Positions 8,300-16,464 of a DNA stretch of 64,000 nt are shown one piece after another. The translations under genes were made by a program, and so were the position numbers. The notes beneath the pieces are model-generated. The model had not been told where the DNA came from. It saw only the letters and a list, made by a program, of their open reading frames with translations, and ran no database searches. Where the stretch lies: contig NZ_AUCK01000017.1 of NCBI RefSeq assembly GCF_000429725.1, forward strand, positions 26,901-90,900, in the 5' to 3' direction. Source of the stretch: Alkalicoccus chagannorensis DSM 18086. Its GTDB lineage: Bacteria > Bacillota > Bacilli > Bacillales > Salisediminibacteriaceae. The stretch's first letter is position 1. Every line of letters starts with the position of its first letter.

Positions 8300-8928
8300 A
8301 AGGCTTTGTTAAAGCCTAGTGTTGTTATAACAAAAGTACGCCTGCGGCTCTTTTTTCTGGTTCTAAAATACATGTTGGGGTAGAGGTTCATTTCCATGGC
8401 ATCTTTTTTTCCGTTTCAGGCGGACGCTTGCCAAGGGGCTTGCCCTCAACTCTCCTCGCGTTGCGAGGAGGATTTTCGGACGGCGCTTGATCCCTCTGGC
8501 GTCGCCGCCCTTCACTCCTGAAAAGGGTTCGTTTTTGTTTTTTCTTTTCAAAGAGAATCATAGGTCCGCCATTTGAAAAGCGTTTGAGCATTCCTAAGCC
8601 TAATCAGCCCAACATGTGAATGAGAACCTTTTTTCTTCGCTTGCCGCGGAGACATCCTTCCGCTCTCCCTCCCTTACATCCGGGAGGATCGTCACGCTTT
8701 CTTTATCCGCAGGCGTCTCGAAAAATAGCCTGGGCCTGCTCCGTTTCATAAACGTTTCTTTTCTTTCAGAAGGACGCAGCGAAGACCGGCGGACGCCTGT
8801 GGAAGAAGGAGATCGGAAGATCCCGCAGGGCGTAAGACCGAGGAAGCTGGAGATGTCCTCCACGGCAAGCCTGCCGAGCTGCAGCGGAGTTTTCTGTCAT
8901 TATCAACAATAAACGATAACAAAGCCTT
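8300..8928. repeat. R2 element, copy 1 (interrupted by R1 copy B)
   Basis: About 351 bp of R2 split by a 270-bp insertion plus its duplicated target. Ends are a perfect 12-bp inverted repeat, AAGGCTTTGTTA and TAACAAAGCCTT. Without the insertion the sequence aligns in inverse orientation with 43179-43525, including blocks GTACGCCTGCGGCTC, CGCTTGCCGCGGAGACATCC, ACGCAGCGAAGACCGGCGG and AAGATCCCGCAGGGCGTAAG. A 3-bp CCA flanks both ends. No protein is encoded. It lies directly upstream of the BCCT gene, whose ribosome site follows 5-10 bases later. Confidence 0.88.
8359..8628. repeat. R1 element, copy B, inserted in R2 with 8-bp target duplication
   Basis: 270 bp with imperfect inverted ends of about 21 bp, left GGTTCTAAAATACATGTTGG, right end complementary to GGTTCTCATTCACATGTTGG. 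It is bracketed by TTTTTTCT on both sides (8351-8358 and 8629-8636); the uninterrupted R2 copy near 43.5 kb has that octamer once. An 8-bp duplication and GG-starting ends would fit an ISL3-type transposase acting in trans, but that family link is inferred. Confidence 0.9.
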
Positions 8929-8946
8929 CCAAAAAGGAGGAATTGG

Positions 8947-10770
8947 ATGGGGAAATTCGAATACGAAACGAAAAAACCGAATATCGTGTTTTACATTGCT
9001 GCACCTATTGTGCTGGCATTTGTTCTCTGGGGGTTCTTCAGCCCGGATTCATTGGAGTCAGCCTCGAATACCGGACTCGGATTTACGCTTAATAACTTCG
9101 GCTGGTTCTATATGCTGGCGACAGCTTTTTTTATTGCCTTTATTTTATTCTTAGCTGTCAGTCCATTCGGAAAGTTAAAACTCGGAAAACCGGATGAGAA
9201 ACCAGAGTACCGCTTCTTCACTTGGCTCGGCATGCTGTTTTCAGCCGGCATCGGTGTCGGTTTTGTGTTCTGGGGCGTTGCCGAACCAGTACTGTACTTT
9301 TTTGACCCTCACCCTGACTATGTGGATGCAGGGGAAGGCACGCGTGCAACAGCAGGGCTCCGCTACGGCGTTTTCCACTGGGCACTTCATCCATGGGCTA
9401 TCTTTTCGCTCGTAGCACTCACGCTGGCATATGTGCAGTTTCGCAAAGATCAGCCTGCTCTGATCAGCTCGGCATTCCAGCCGCTGATTGGAGACAAAGC
9501 TTACGGCGCCTTTGGAAAAAGTATCGACACCCTGGCGGTGCTCGCCACCTCCACAGGAGTCGCCACAACATTCGGCCTGAGCGCCTTACAGATTTCAGGC
9601 GGGTTATCCTACTTAATCGACGGCGTCAACAACACCCCCGTCACCCAGAGTATCATCATCGCCGTCGTGACGATTTTGTTCATCTTTTCAGCAGCTACCG
9701 GCGTTAACAAAGGGATCCGGATTCTCAGTACGATCAACCTCACGATAGCAGCGATCCTCCTGCTGTTTGTGATTATCATCGGGCCCACGCTCTTTATCGC
9801 CCAGAATTTCGTCACAACCATCGGCGGGTATATGTCGAACGTGATGACGATGAGCCTCGATCTCGACCCGTTTGGTGACGGCGAATGGCTCGGAAACAAT
9901 ACGATTTTCTTCTGGGCATGGCATATCTCCTGGGCACCGTTCATGGGAATATTTATTGCACGGATCTCCAGGGGACGGACCATCCGCGAATTTGTCGCCG
10001 GTGTCCTGCTCGTTCCGTCCGTGCTTGCGGCACTATGGTTTACGACGTTCGGGGGCACCGCTCTCAGCCAGATTCTCGGGGGCAATGAAGTCATTGGGGA
10101 TCTTGTCATGGAAAACGAGGAGCTCGCCCTGTTTGCCATGCTTGGGGAAATGCCTCTTGCGATGATTACCAGTTCTCTGGCGATTCTGCTGATCGTGATT
10201 TTCTTCATCACGTCGGCCGACTCCGCTTCTTACGTGCTCGGGGCCATGACCAGCAGCGGCAGTCTGAATCCGAAGCTGATCGTCAAGATTATCTGGGGAT
10301 TTCTCATTGCCGGAACGGCCTCGGTTCTCCTTGCTTCCGGCGGTCTGGAGGGACTGCAGACGGCTTCCATTGTCGCTGCCCTGCCGTTTGCGATCATCAT
10401 GGTCGTCATGCTCTTCTCGCTCCTCATCATGATGGGGAAAGATATCCGTCTGGATAAATTAAAGCAGCGCAAGAAAGAGCGGAACCAGGTGAAGCAGGAA
10501 GTATACGGCGGGATGAAGAAAAATGTGTATGATGACGTCCGCGACGACATGCGGGACGACATCCGTGATGACATCAAAGAGGATGTCCGTGCCGAACTGA
10601 AAAAGGATATGTACAAAGACCTCCGGGAGGAAGTGTATGAACAGGTCAAAGAAGATATGTACGAGGAAGTGAAAGAAGAAGCGTACGAAGAATTGAAGGA
10701 CAAGCTTTATGAAGATTTGAAAGAAGATCTCCAGGAAGAAAAGGAGCAGGATCAAGACGAGAAACGCTGA
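8947..10770 (+). CDS. BCCT-family betaine/carnitine/choline transporter with tetrad-repeat tail
   Basis: A 607-aa Na+-coupled osmolyte symporter of the BCCT family (OpuD/BetP-like). The transport core (about residues 1-495) has 12 predicted helices and the family signature GIGVGFVFWGVAEP, then FHWALHPWAIFS and FFWAWHISWAPFMGIFIARISRGR, which carries the Trp/aromatic betaine site. After the last helix, residues about 515-598 form a highly charged tail in which a hydrophobic residue recurs at every fourth position for 21 consecutive tetrads (types VYDD, VRDD, LKED). C-terminal tails regulate osmotic activation in this family, but this periodicity is unusual. RBS AAGGAGG. Likely glycine betaine or ectoine uptake, complementing OpuA. 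Confidence 0.93.
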   Translation: MGKFEYETKKPNIVFYIAAPIVLAFVLWGFFSPDSLESASNTGLGFTLNNFGWFYMLATAFFIAFILFLAVSPFGKLKLGKPDEKPEYRFFTWLGMLFSAGIGVGFVFWGVAEPVLYFFDPHPDYVDAGEGTRATAGLRYGVFHWALHPWAIFSLVALTLAYVQFRKDQPALISSAFQPLIGDKAYGAFGKSIDTLAVLATSTGVATTFGLSALQISGGLSYLIDGVNNTPVTQSIIIAVVTILFIFSAATGVNKGIRILSTINLTIAAILLLFVIIIGPTLFIAQNFVTTIGGYMSNVMTMSLDLDPFGDGEWLGNNTIFFWAWHISWAPFMGIFIARISRGRTIREFVAGVLLVPSVLAALWFTTFGGTALSQILGGNEVIGDLVMENEELALFAMLGEMPLAMITSSLAILLIVIFFITSADSASYVLGAMTSSGSLNPKLIVKIIWGFLIAGTASVLLASGGLEGLQTASIVAALPFAIIMVVMLFSLLIMMGKDIRLDKLKQRKKERNQVKQEVYGGMKKNVYDDVRDDMRDDIRDDIKEDVRAELKKDMYKDLREEVYEQVKEDMYEEVKEEAYEELKDKLYEDLKEDLQEEKEQDQDEKR

Positions 10771-10805
10771 TCCCTCCTTCCTTTCCGGAAACACGCGGAC
10801 AGCAG

Positions 10806-10842
10806 AACGAGCCGGTGATCACTGCGATCGCCGGCTCGTTCT
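10806..10842 (+). terminator. Terminator after the BCCT gene
   Basis: A 15-base stem AACGAGCCGGTGATC/GATCGCCGGCTCGTT (one mismatch) with a 5-base loop, followed by TCTCATCGTT. Confidence 0.75.
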
Positions 10843-10948
10843 CATCGTTGTTCAAAAGACTTTTTACGCGGTCTCTATTTGTCTGCTTCGCCCTGCCTTT
10901 CCTGCGTGAAGAAAGGCCGGACGTCGTGATGCGGGGAGAGATGATCGT

Positions 10949-12322
10949 TTACTGCATTTCATCGTTATAGCCGAACATCCACGTCAGAACAAACGCGACG
11001 GCAATGGCCGTGATGTTGACGAGAATATAAATGAACAGCTCCATGATCGAGTGCGTGTAGAGGAGAACACCCGGTATTACCGTGATAGCCATACCGGTTG
11101 CCTGCAGGTTCGTAATGGCAGCGATAAAACCACCTGCTGCACCACCGACAAGCCCCATCAGGAACGGCTTCACGAAGCGCAGATTGACACCGAAAATGGC
11201 CGGCTCGGTAATTCCTAGGAACGCAGAAAGCGAAGAAGGCAGTGCCAGCGTACGCAGCTTTTTGTTCTTCGTCTTCAAACCGACAGCCAGTGCAGCACCA
11301 CCCTGCGCCGCAATACCAGCTGTGATCAGCGGATTGAACGGGTTGAATCCATCAGCTGCAAGCAGCTGGATCTCAAACAGGTTGAAAATGTGATGCACGC
11401 CCGTGATGACGATAACCTGGTGAAGACCACCGACGAGCAGCCCGCTGATACCAAGCGGAAGATCCAGAACGAAATTCGCTCCGCCCATGATGCCGGCTTC
11501 GACAGCAGAGAAAATCGGCCCGACAACAAACAGTGCTGCTGTAATCATGATTAAGAGCGTCAGGAACGGCGTCAGAATCAGATCGAGTGCTTCTGGAATA
11601 CGCTGGCGGAGCCACCGTTCCAGCTTCGCACCAAGGTACCCGGCAATAAAGGCAGGCAGTACTGAACCTTGATACCCAATTACCGGAATGAATCCGAAGA
11701 AGAGAATCGGATCGGCTGCGCCTTCCCCGACTTCATAGGCGTTCGGAAGAGCTGGATTGACGAGCATCAACCCGAGCACAATACCGATGACCGGACTTCC
11801 TCCGAACACCCGGAAGGCAGACCATGCAATCAGTGCCGGAAGAAACGCAAAGGCCGTATCCGTCAAGACTTCTGTAAACAGGAGGAAGTCATCCGGAATC
11901 GGAACGCCGAGCTCGACGAGAAGGCCCCGGAATCCCATGAACAAACCTGTTGCAACGAGGACCGGAATGATCGGAACGAAAATATCTCCGAACGTACGAA
12001 GCAGCCGCTGAATGGCGTTGCCCTGTTTCTTCGTTTCCTCTTTCTGTTCCGATTTGGTTGACTCTGATACACCGATGTTCACGAGCTGTTCATGGACACG
12101 GTTGACTGTGCCGGTACCGAAAATAATCTGGTACTGACCCGAGTTGTAGAAGGCCCCTTTTACTTTGCTGATCTCTTCGACGCGCTCCTGGTCAATCTTT
12201 TCTTTGTCTTTGACCATAAGCCGCAGTCTCGTGGCACAGTGGGCAGCGGAATCAATGTTCTCTTCCCCGCCGACAGCGTCGACGAGCTCTTTGGCAATAT
12301 CCTGATATTCCTGCGACATCAT
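10949..12322 (-). CDS. PTS EIIBC permease, sucrose type
   Basis: A 457-aa phosphotransferase permease that imports and phosphorylates a glucoside. EIIB occupies residues 1-90 with the phosphorylated Cys in AAHCATRLRL and the GQYQIIFGTGTV block. EIIC follows, with FVPIIPVLVATGLFMG, DTAFAFLPALIAWSAFRVFGG, GITEPAIFGVNLR. This pattern resembles ScrA/SacP sucrose permeases more than TreP. No EIIA domain is fused, so it must borrow EIIA from elsewhere. Start chosen at the ATG with AAAGGAG. It follows its LacI-type regulator on the same strand. No sucrose-phosphate hydrolase is seen nearby, which leaves the exact sugar open. Confidence 0.85.
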   Translation of the reverse strand: MMSQEYQDIAKELVDAVGGEENIDSAAHCATRLRLMVKDKEKIDQERVEEISKVKGAFYNSGQYQIIFGTGTVNRVHEQLVNIGVSESTKSEQKEETKKQGNAIQRLLRTFGDIFVPIIPVLVATGLFMGFRGLLVELGVPIPDDFLLFTEVLTDTAFAFLPALIAWSAFRVFGGSPVIGIVLGLMLVNPALPNAYEVGEGAADPILFFGFIPVIGYQGSVLPAFIAGYLGAKLERWLRQRIPEALDLILTPFLTLLIMITAALFVVGPIFSAVEAGIMGGANFVLDLPLGISGLLVGGLHQVIVITGVHHIFNLFEIQLLAADGFNPFNPLITAGIAAQGGAALAVGLKTKNKKLRTLALPSSLSAFLGITEPAIFGVNLRFVKPFLMGLVGGAAGGFIAAITNLQATGMAITVIPGVLLYTHSIMELFIYILVNITAIAVAFVLTWMFGYNDEMQ

Positions 12323-12348
12323 CGATTCTCCTTTCATGGCATGCGGAT

Positions 12349-12366
12349 GTGTGATCGATTCCACAT
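12349..12366. promoter_or_regulatory. LacI-type operator 1, before the PTS gene
   Basis: TGTGTGATCGATTCCACA is a near-palindrome centred on ATCGAT. The same core recurs at 12424-12442, giving a shared TGTRATCGATTCCA-type site. It sits about 27 bp upstream of the PTS start codon, where it could block transcription. Confidence 0.65.
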
Positions 12367-12368
12367 AG

Positions 12369-12405
12369 AAAAAAACAAGTGTGCAGCCGGATGTTTGATC
12401 CGGCT
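12369..12405 (-). terminator. Terminator or attenuator between the LacI gene and the PTS gene
   Basis: On the minus strand AGCCGGAT-CAAAC-ATCCGGCT is followed, after GCACACTTG, by a run of seven T. It ends the regulator transcript and lies between the two operator copies. Confidence 0.65.
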
Positions 12406-12423
12406 CACGACGGACTGTAACGT

Positions 12424-12442
12424 TGTGTAATCGATTCCATTA
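12424..12442. promoter_or_regulatory. LacI-type operator 2, overlapping the regulator stop codon
   Basis: TGTGTAATCGATTCCATTA matches the operator before the PTS gene at the ATCGATTCCA core. Two spaced sites about 75 bp apart could allow looping by a LacI-family tetramer. Confidence 0.55.
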
Positions 12443-13429
12443 ACATCTTAAACTATCTCTGGATATAAGTCTATACGTCATCTGCGATTTTTCAATTTTT
12501 CTATGACCGGACCAGATCTCCCGCAGCAGAATATTGGCAGCGTTTTCTCCAGCTGTTTCATACTGGTAATCTACCGTCGTCAATGCGGGTGTCATGTACG
12601 CCGACATCTCGGTTGCCCCCATTCCCGCCGCAGCTACGTCATCCGGGATCTGGTATCGACGGCGGAAGATGTTCACGGCCCCCGCGGCAAGCCGGTCGGT
12701 GACAGCGAGGATACCCGTCGGAATATCGTCTCCCTCAAGCATCGCCTCTGCCGCTTTCTCGCCGGACTGGGAATCGAAATCAGCCGTCTGCATCCAGGTG
12801 GGGGCAATGATCTGTCCTGCAGCCTCCATCTTATCGAGATACGCCTGCTTGCGCATGACACCGACGGAATAGTCGGATTCCGGAACGCCGATAAAGCCGA
12901 TTTTACGATAACCGGCACGCATAAAGCAGTCCATCAACGCAGACGCTGCCCCGTAGTCATCATAAAAGACCGAGGACACACCATGTATATCCTGCCCGAC
13001 GGCAACGACAGGCACACGGAGCCGCTCGATCGTCTCCTGCAGCTTCTCACTTCGGTTTGTCGCCGACAGAATAATACCGTCCACCCGCCTGCTTTCGAGC
13101 AGCTCCAGCTGCCGGATTTCTTTTTCCATATCCAGGTTAGAGCTGGTCAAAAGCATTTGATACCCTTCTTCTTCCAGCACGTGATGCAGCCCATCAATGA
13201 TTCTGCTTGTCGTTTCCGTATTGATCCGGGGAAGCACCACGCCGATGACGTTCGTACGCTGCAGACGAAGGGCTTTCGCCTGTTCACTCGGGCGGTATCC
13301 AGTAGACGATACCGCCTCCTGAATCGCTGCTGCAGCTTCCGAGCTGACATACCCTGACTGGTTCAAGTAACGGGAGACCGTCGTACGTGAAACGCCTGCT
13401 CTGGCAGCAATGTCGTTGATTGTTACCAT
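12440..13429 (-). CDS. LacI-family transcriptional regulator of the PTS gene (ScrR/SacR-like)
   Basis: A 329-aa regulator. The N-terminal LacI helix-turn-helix is clear (TINDIAARAGVSRTTVSRYLNQSGYVS), with the hinge helix (EQAKALRLQRTNVIGVVLP) and a periplasmic-binding-protein-like effector domain ending in TPALTTVDYQYETAGENAANILL. Start chosen at the ATG with AGGAGGTGAT upstream; a longer start would place the ribosome site inside the gene. Same strand and immediately upstream of the sucrose-type permease, with paired operators between them, so it most likely represses that gene. Confidence 0.88.
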   Translation of the reverse strand: MVTINDIAARAGVSRTTVSRYLNQSGYVSSEAAAAIQEAVSSTGYRPSEQAKALRLQRTNVIGVVLPRINTETTSRIIDGLHHVLEEEGYQMLLTSSNLDMEKEIRQLELLESRRVDGIILSATNRSEKLQETIERLRVPVVAVGQDIHGVSSVFYDDYGAASALMDCFMRAGYRKIGFIGVPESDYSVGVMRKQAYLDKMEAAGQIIAPTWMQTADFDSQSGEKAAEAMLEGDDIPTGILAVTDRLAAGAVNIFRRRYQIPDDVAAAGMGATEMSAYMTPALTTVDYQYETAGENAANILLREIWSGHRKIEKSQMTYRLISRDSLRC

Positions 13430-13608
13430 CTGCGTATCACCTCCTGCCATATTTTATCACGTATCCGGTTCTACGCACATGAAAGACGTATATCTTTCCG
13501 TCTAATTTAGCCCGTACGTTGGATTATAGTCGCAAATGTACCAGCTTTACGTTATGATAGTACATATATCTTTATACCTAAATCTAAAGCATTGCTCTGG
13601 AGGGAACT

Positions 13609-14961
13609 ATGAGTAAAAATGGCACAAGTACGAATAAAGTGAATACGATTCGACGAAAAATGACACTTCTGATCATCGGCGCTACCTTATTAAGTCTGCT
13701 GCTCGGAGCCCCTATCTCCTACATACAGTTCCTCGTTTTCGACAGCGGCGTTACAGAATTTCTCGGTGACGGCATTAACAGCATCCTTCAGACGTACTTT
13801 ACGCTTATCATCAATACGCTGATCATCGTGCTGATCCTTTCCTACGGATTGAGACGGATGGTCATTCAGCCTGTCCAGGCCATGAACCAGACCATCCAGT
13901 CTATGCAGGAAGAGAACAGAATCCGCCTGGACCAGCGGGTGAAGATTGACAAAAAAGATGAAATCGGACAGCTCGGCGGAGCCTTCAACAAGCTGAATCA
14001 TTCCCTGGAGGACGTGATCGGCACCGTACGCGAGTCGGCAGGCAGTGTCGCGGAAGCTTCAGAGCGGAATGCTGCCGCCGTTGAAGAGATCAACACCAGC
14101 TCTTCGGAAGTGTATCAGAGTGCCGAGATGATGCTGACGCAGGCAAAATCAGGTAATCAGGCGATTGAAGGAGTATCCCAGGCCCTCCTGGAGCTGTCTT
14201 CCCTCATCCAGATTGCAAAAGAAAAAGCTGGCGAATCGGAGAAGACCGCTGCTGCGACGCTGGAGGAAGCAGAAAACGGGCGAGCACAGATGAGTACGAT
14301 CACCGACAGTATCCACCAGATGCGTGAGGAAGCCTCCGAAACGAAAACGTTCGTCTCGTCACTGGACGACTACTCCAAGCAGATTCATTCGATTGTCGAT
14401 ACGATCACCCAGATTTCTGAACAGACAAACCTGCTCGCCCTCAATGCAGCAATCGAAGCAGCCCGTGCGGGAGAATCCGGCAAAGGGTTCGCCGTCGTTG
14501 CAGATGAAGTCCGGAAACTTGCGGAACAGACATCCAACGAAGCAGAGCATGTGACTTCCATTATTAATGAAATCACGAAAACGACCACCCTCGCGGTGGA
14601 AGCGATGGAGAAAAACGATCATTCCGCCGCTGCCGGCGTAGAAAACATTGAGTTCGCCTCCCGTATATTCGATACGATCTTCGCCTCGGTGCAGCAGACA
14701 GCCACAGACATGAGTGACATCCGGGAGGTCACCGCGGAAGAAGTCGCCACATCAGATAAAATCATTTCCCTGATCGACCAGCTTGGCACGTTTGTGGAAC
14801 AGACCGAAAAACAGGCGGAACACGTGTCTACAGCAGCGTCGGAAACGAACGAAACGTTGGAAACGATTGCTGTCGACACGGAGAAACTAACCCATTTGGC
14901 GGGAGATTTAACCACCTCGGTGAAAATTTTTGATACGAGATCGGCTTCCAGAACGAGCTGA
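13609..14961 (+). CDS. Methyl-accepting chemotaxis protein with a minimal external loop
   Basis: A 450-aa chemoreceptor. Helix 1 (about 17-40) and helix 2 (about 65-82) enclose only about 25 external residues, too few for a classical ligand-binding domain. A HAMP domain follows ([32 protein letters not shown]), then a long coiled-coil signalling domain with the conserved hairpin tip [39 protein letters not shown]. It probably senses membrane state, an intracellular cue or a partner protein. Start ATG has GGAGGGAACT. A partial R0 repeat separates it from the next gene. Confidence 0.92.
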   Translation: MSKNGTSTNKVNTIRRKMTLLIIGATLLSLLLGAPISYIQFLVFDSGVTEFLGDGINSILQTYFTLIINTLIIVLILSYGLRRMVIQPVQAMNQTIQSMQEENRIRLDQRVKIDKKDEIGQLGGAFNKLNHSLEDVIGTVRESAGSVAEASERNAAAVEEINTSSSEVYQSAEMMLTQAKSGNQAIEGVSQALLELSSLIQIAKEKAGESEKTAAATLEEAENGRAQMSTITDSIHQMREEASETKTFVSSLDDYSKQIHSIVDTITQISEQTNLLALNAAIEAARAGESGKGFAVVADEVRKLAEQTSNEAEHVTSIINEITKTTTLAVEAMEKNDHSAAAGVENIEFASRIFDTIFASVQQTATDMSDIREVTAEEVATSDKIISLIDQLGTFVEQTEKQAEHVSTAASETNETLETIAVDTEKLTHLAGDLTTSVKIFDTRSASRTS

Positions 14962-14979
14962 ACACCCCCGCCTTGATTC

Positions 14980-15045
14980 CGGAGCGTCTTTGGATCGGAA
15001 CAGCGTGCGGCACCGTCTCCCTCGATAGCACGTAGACATTCTTAC
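14980..15045 (+). repeat. R0 repeat, short fragment
   Basis: GAGCGTCTTTGGATCGGAACAGCG followed by a CCGTCTCCCTCGAT block matches the 5' and 3' parts of longer R0 copies, with the middle missing. A very similar short form occurs near 55.46 kb. Here no terminator follows. Confidence 0.55.
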
Positions 15046-15073
15046 CACCTAACAAGAAAGGCAGGCTTCCAGC

Positions 15074-15508
15074 ATGACAACGACCACATGGCAGCTGTTC
15101 AGCAGCGATACTACGGACAGCCGCATCGTCAACAAAGAAATCCGGGATCTTATCAAGCATTATATGGGCGAAGATGCCAGATTGTTTGATGTCGCTGCTG
15201 GTGAAGCAGTGCTGAACAGTGTGACGTATCCTCCAGATACGGCAGTGGCAAGCGTCGGTGTCCACATTCGCTTGACCCGCCAGGAAGGGAAACTGACGCT
15301 TCGCATCCGCGACCCGGGACCCGGCTTTGATTATAAACCACGACTGTGTGCATTAAAGCAAAGCAAAGAAGAAACCATCGTGGCCGGCCTGCATGAAGAA
15401 GGCGGTCGAGGCATTCTGCTCATGTATGAGTGCTCCGACCGACTGTTTTTCAATCGGGACGGGAACGACGTGCTTCTCGTAAAACACTGTCCTTCGGAAA
15501 ACGACTGA
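15074..15508 (+). CDS. RsbW-like GHKL ATPase (anti-sigma or regulatory serine kinase type)
   Basis: A 144-aa single-domain GHKL ATPase. It has an N-box (FDVAAGEAVLNSVTY), G1 box (IRDPGPGFDY) and G2 box (EEGGRGILLMYECSDRLFF), the arrangement of RsbW/SpoIIAB-type serine kinases, whose targets are anti-anti-sigma or STAS proteins. No STAS partner or sigma-factor gene is adjacent; the upstream chemoreceptor points to a signalling link but does not prove one. Ribosome site AAAGGCAGG is only moderate. Confidence 0.75.
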   Translation: MTTTTWQLFSSDTTDSRIVNKEIRDLIKHYMGEDARLFDVAAGEAVLNSVTYPPDTAVASVGVHIRLTRQEGKLTLRIRDPGPGFDYKPRLCALKQSKEETIVAGLHEEGGRGILLMYECSDRLFFNRDGNDVLLVKHCPSEND

Positions 15509-15579
15509 CCACCACTGCCGCTTTCCGGAAAGCCTGTACATTCCGGTATGTCCATATACAAGCAGTGAGGCTGGGACAA

Positions 15580-15705
15580 AAGCACAAAGCGCCTTTTGAT
15601 CGGAACGGCGCGTACCGCAGGTTCTTTGAGGGAAGCATGGGTTCTTCCTGCTTCCCGAGCAGCCGGCTACGCCTTCAACCTGTATAAGAACGTATACACG
15701 CCCGT
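15580..15705 (+). repeat. R0 repeat, full-length variant
   Basis: Begins ACAAAAGCACAAAGCGCC TTTTGATCGGAACGGCGC, then TTTGAGGGAAGC, a GGAAGC/GCTTCC hairpin, and ends TGTATAAGAACGTATACACG. It lies after a + strand gene and runs straight into a terminator. Confidence 0.85.
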
Positions 15706-15721
15706 GATGCCAGAATAGAAA

Positions 15722-15752
15722 AAAGCCCTTACCATCTTTTGGTGAGGGCTTT
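15722..15752. terminator. Terminator between convergent genes
   Basis: A 13-base perfect stem AAAGCCCTTACCA/TGGTGAGGGCTTT with a 5-base loop. It serves the + strand ATPase gene and probably the convergent lipoprotein gene. Confidence 0.85.
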
Positions 15753-15797
15753 CTGTATCAAAAGGATTGATCCTTCCAATGATAATCGCTTGCCTGA
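15722..15797. repeat. R3 repeat, copy 1 (terminator plus flank)
   Basis: The terminator plus about 45 bp downstream (GATTGATCCTTCCAATGATA, ATCGCTTGCC) reappears with few changes at 62944-63020. Confidence 0.7.
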
Positions 15798-15888
15798 CTC
15801 GAGGCCGACACCCATCGCGGATGAGAACCTTGATGCAGCCTCTTATCAGAGTACGGGAACGCTCTCAAGACCCGACCTCGGTGGACGC

Positions 15889-16344
15889 CTATCCTCCAGC
15901 CTGCACCTCAATCTGCTGCGTGAGCGAATGTTCATAAGGCTGCAGCAGCTCCTGATCTCCGGAGCGGGTCACTACATGGAAAGATGCCTCTGCCTCAATG
16001 GTATACTGTCCAGGTTCTGCATCTGCCACCTCGACACTCATGCCTTCCAGCTGGTCCCCTTCCTGCATCACCGTTTCCTGATCCGAGTCTTGTTCTTCTT
16101 CTTCTGTGTATACGGTTTCTCCCTCTGCATCGGTGATCGACACAATCGTCGCAATACCACCTTCATAGCGGACCGCAAAGTCATCTTCACCCACGTGCGT
16201 AACCAGCGGGGTTACGACGAGAGTATTCCCAGTAAAAACTGGATCCACCGTCAGCTCAGCCTGACCGAATTCATCCGGTTCCCCGCAGTTCTGCAGGGAA
16301 AAAAGGGAGAGCGCAATCCATAGCGTGTGCTTCCAATACGTCAT
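15889..16344 (-). CDS. Hypothetical secreted lipoprotein, acidic
   Basis: A 151-aa protein with a signal peptide and lipobox (SLQNC, Cys at about 20). The mature part is acidic (EEEEQDSDQE) and beta-rich, ending in a pattern typical of Ig-like folds (PGQYTIEAEASFHV). It vaguely resembles BsuPI-type domains but I do not claim that. Start ATG has AAAGGAG. Possibly a surface or protease-inhibitor-like lipoprotein; function unknown. Confidence 0.65.
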   Translation of the reverse strand: MTYWKHTLWIALSLFSLQNCGEPDEFGQAELTVDPVFTGNTLVVTPLVTHVGEDDFAVRYEGGIATIVSITDAEGETVYTEEEEQDSDQETVMQEGDQLEGMSVEVADAEPGQYTIEAEASFHVVTRSGDQELLQPYEHSLTQQIEVQAGG

Positions 16345-16464
16345 GATCAGCAGCTCCTTTCAACACTTCTCCACTATTATACCCGCCCTGAAGCAGACTG
16401 GTAAAGTGTGTAAGGAGCAGCTTCATCATGTTTTACGAAAGCATCACCCGTTTATAGATAGAGG

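Noticed and set aside
10459..10794. Minus-strand ORFs antisense to the BCCT tail
   Set aside because: Shadow of the charged repeat codons; phenylalanine/leucine-rich nonsense without start signals.
12594..12872. Plus-strand ORFs across the LacI and PTS genes
   Set aside because: Antisense shadows of well-defined minus-strand genes.
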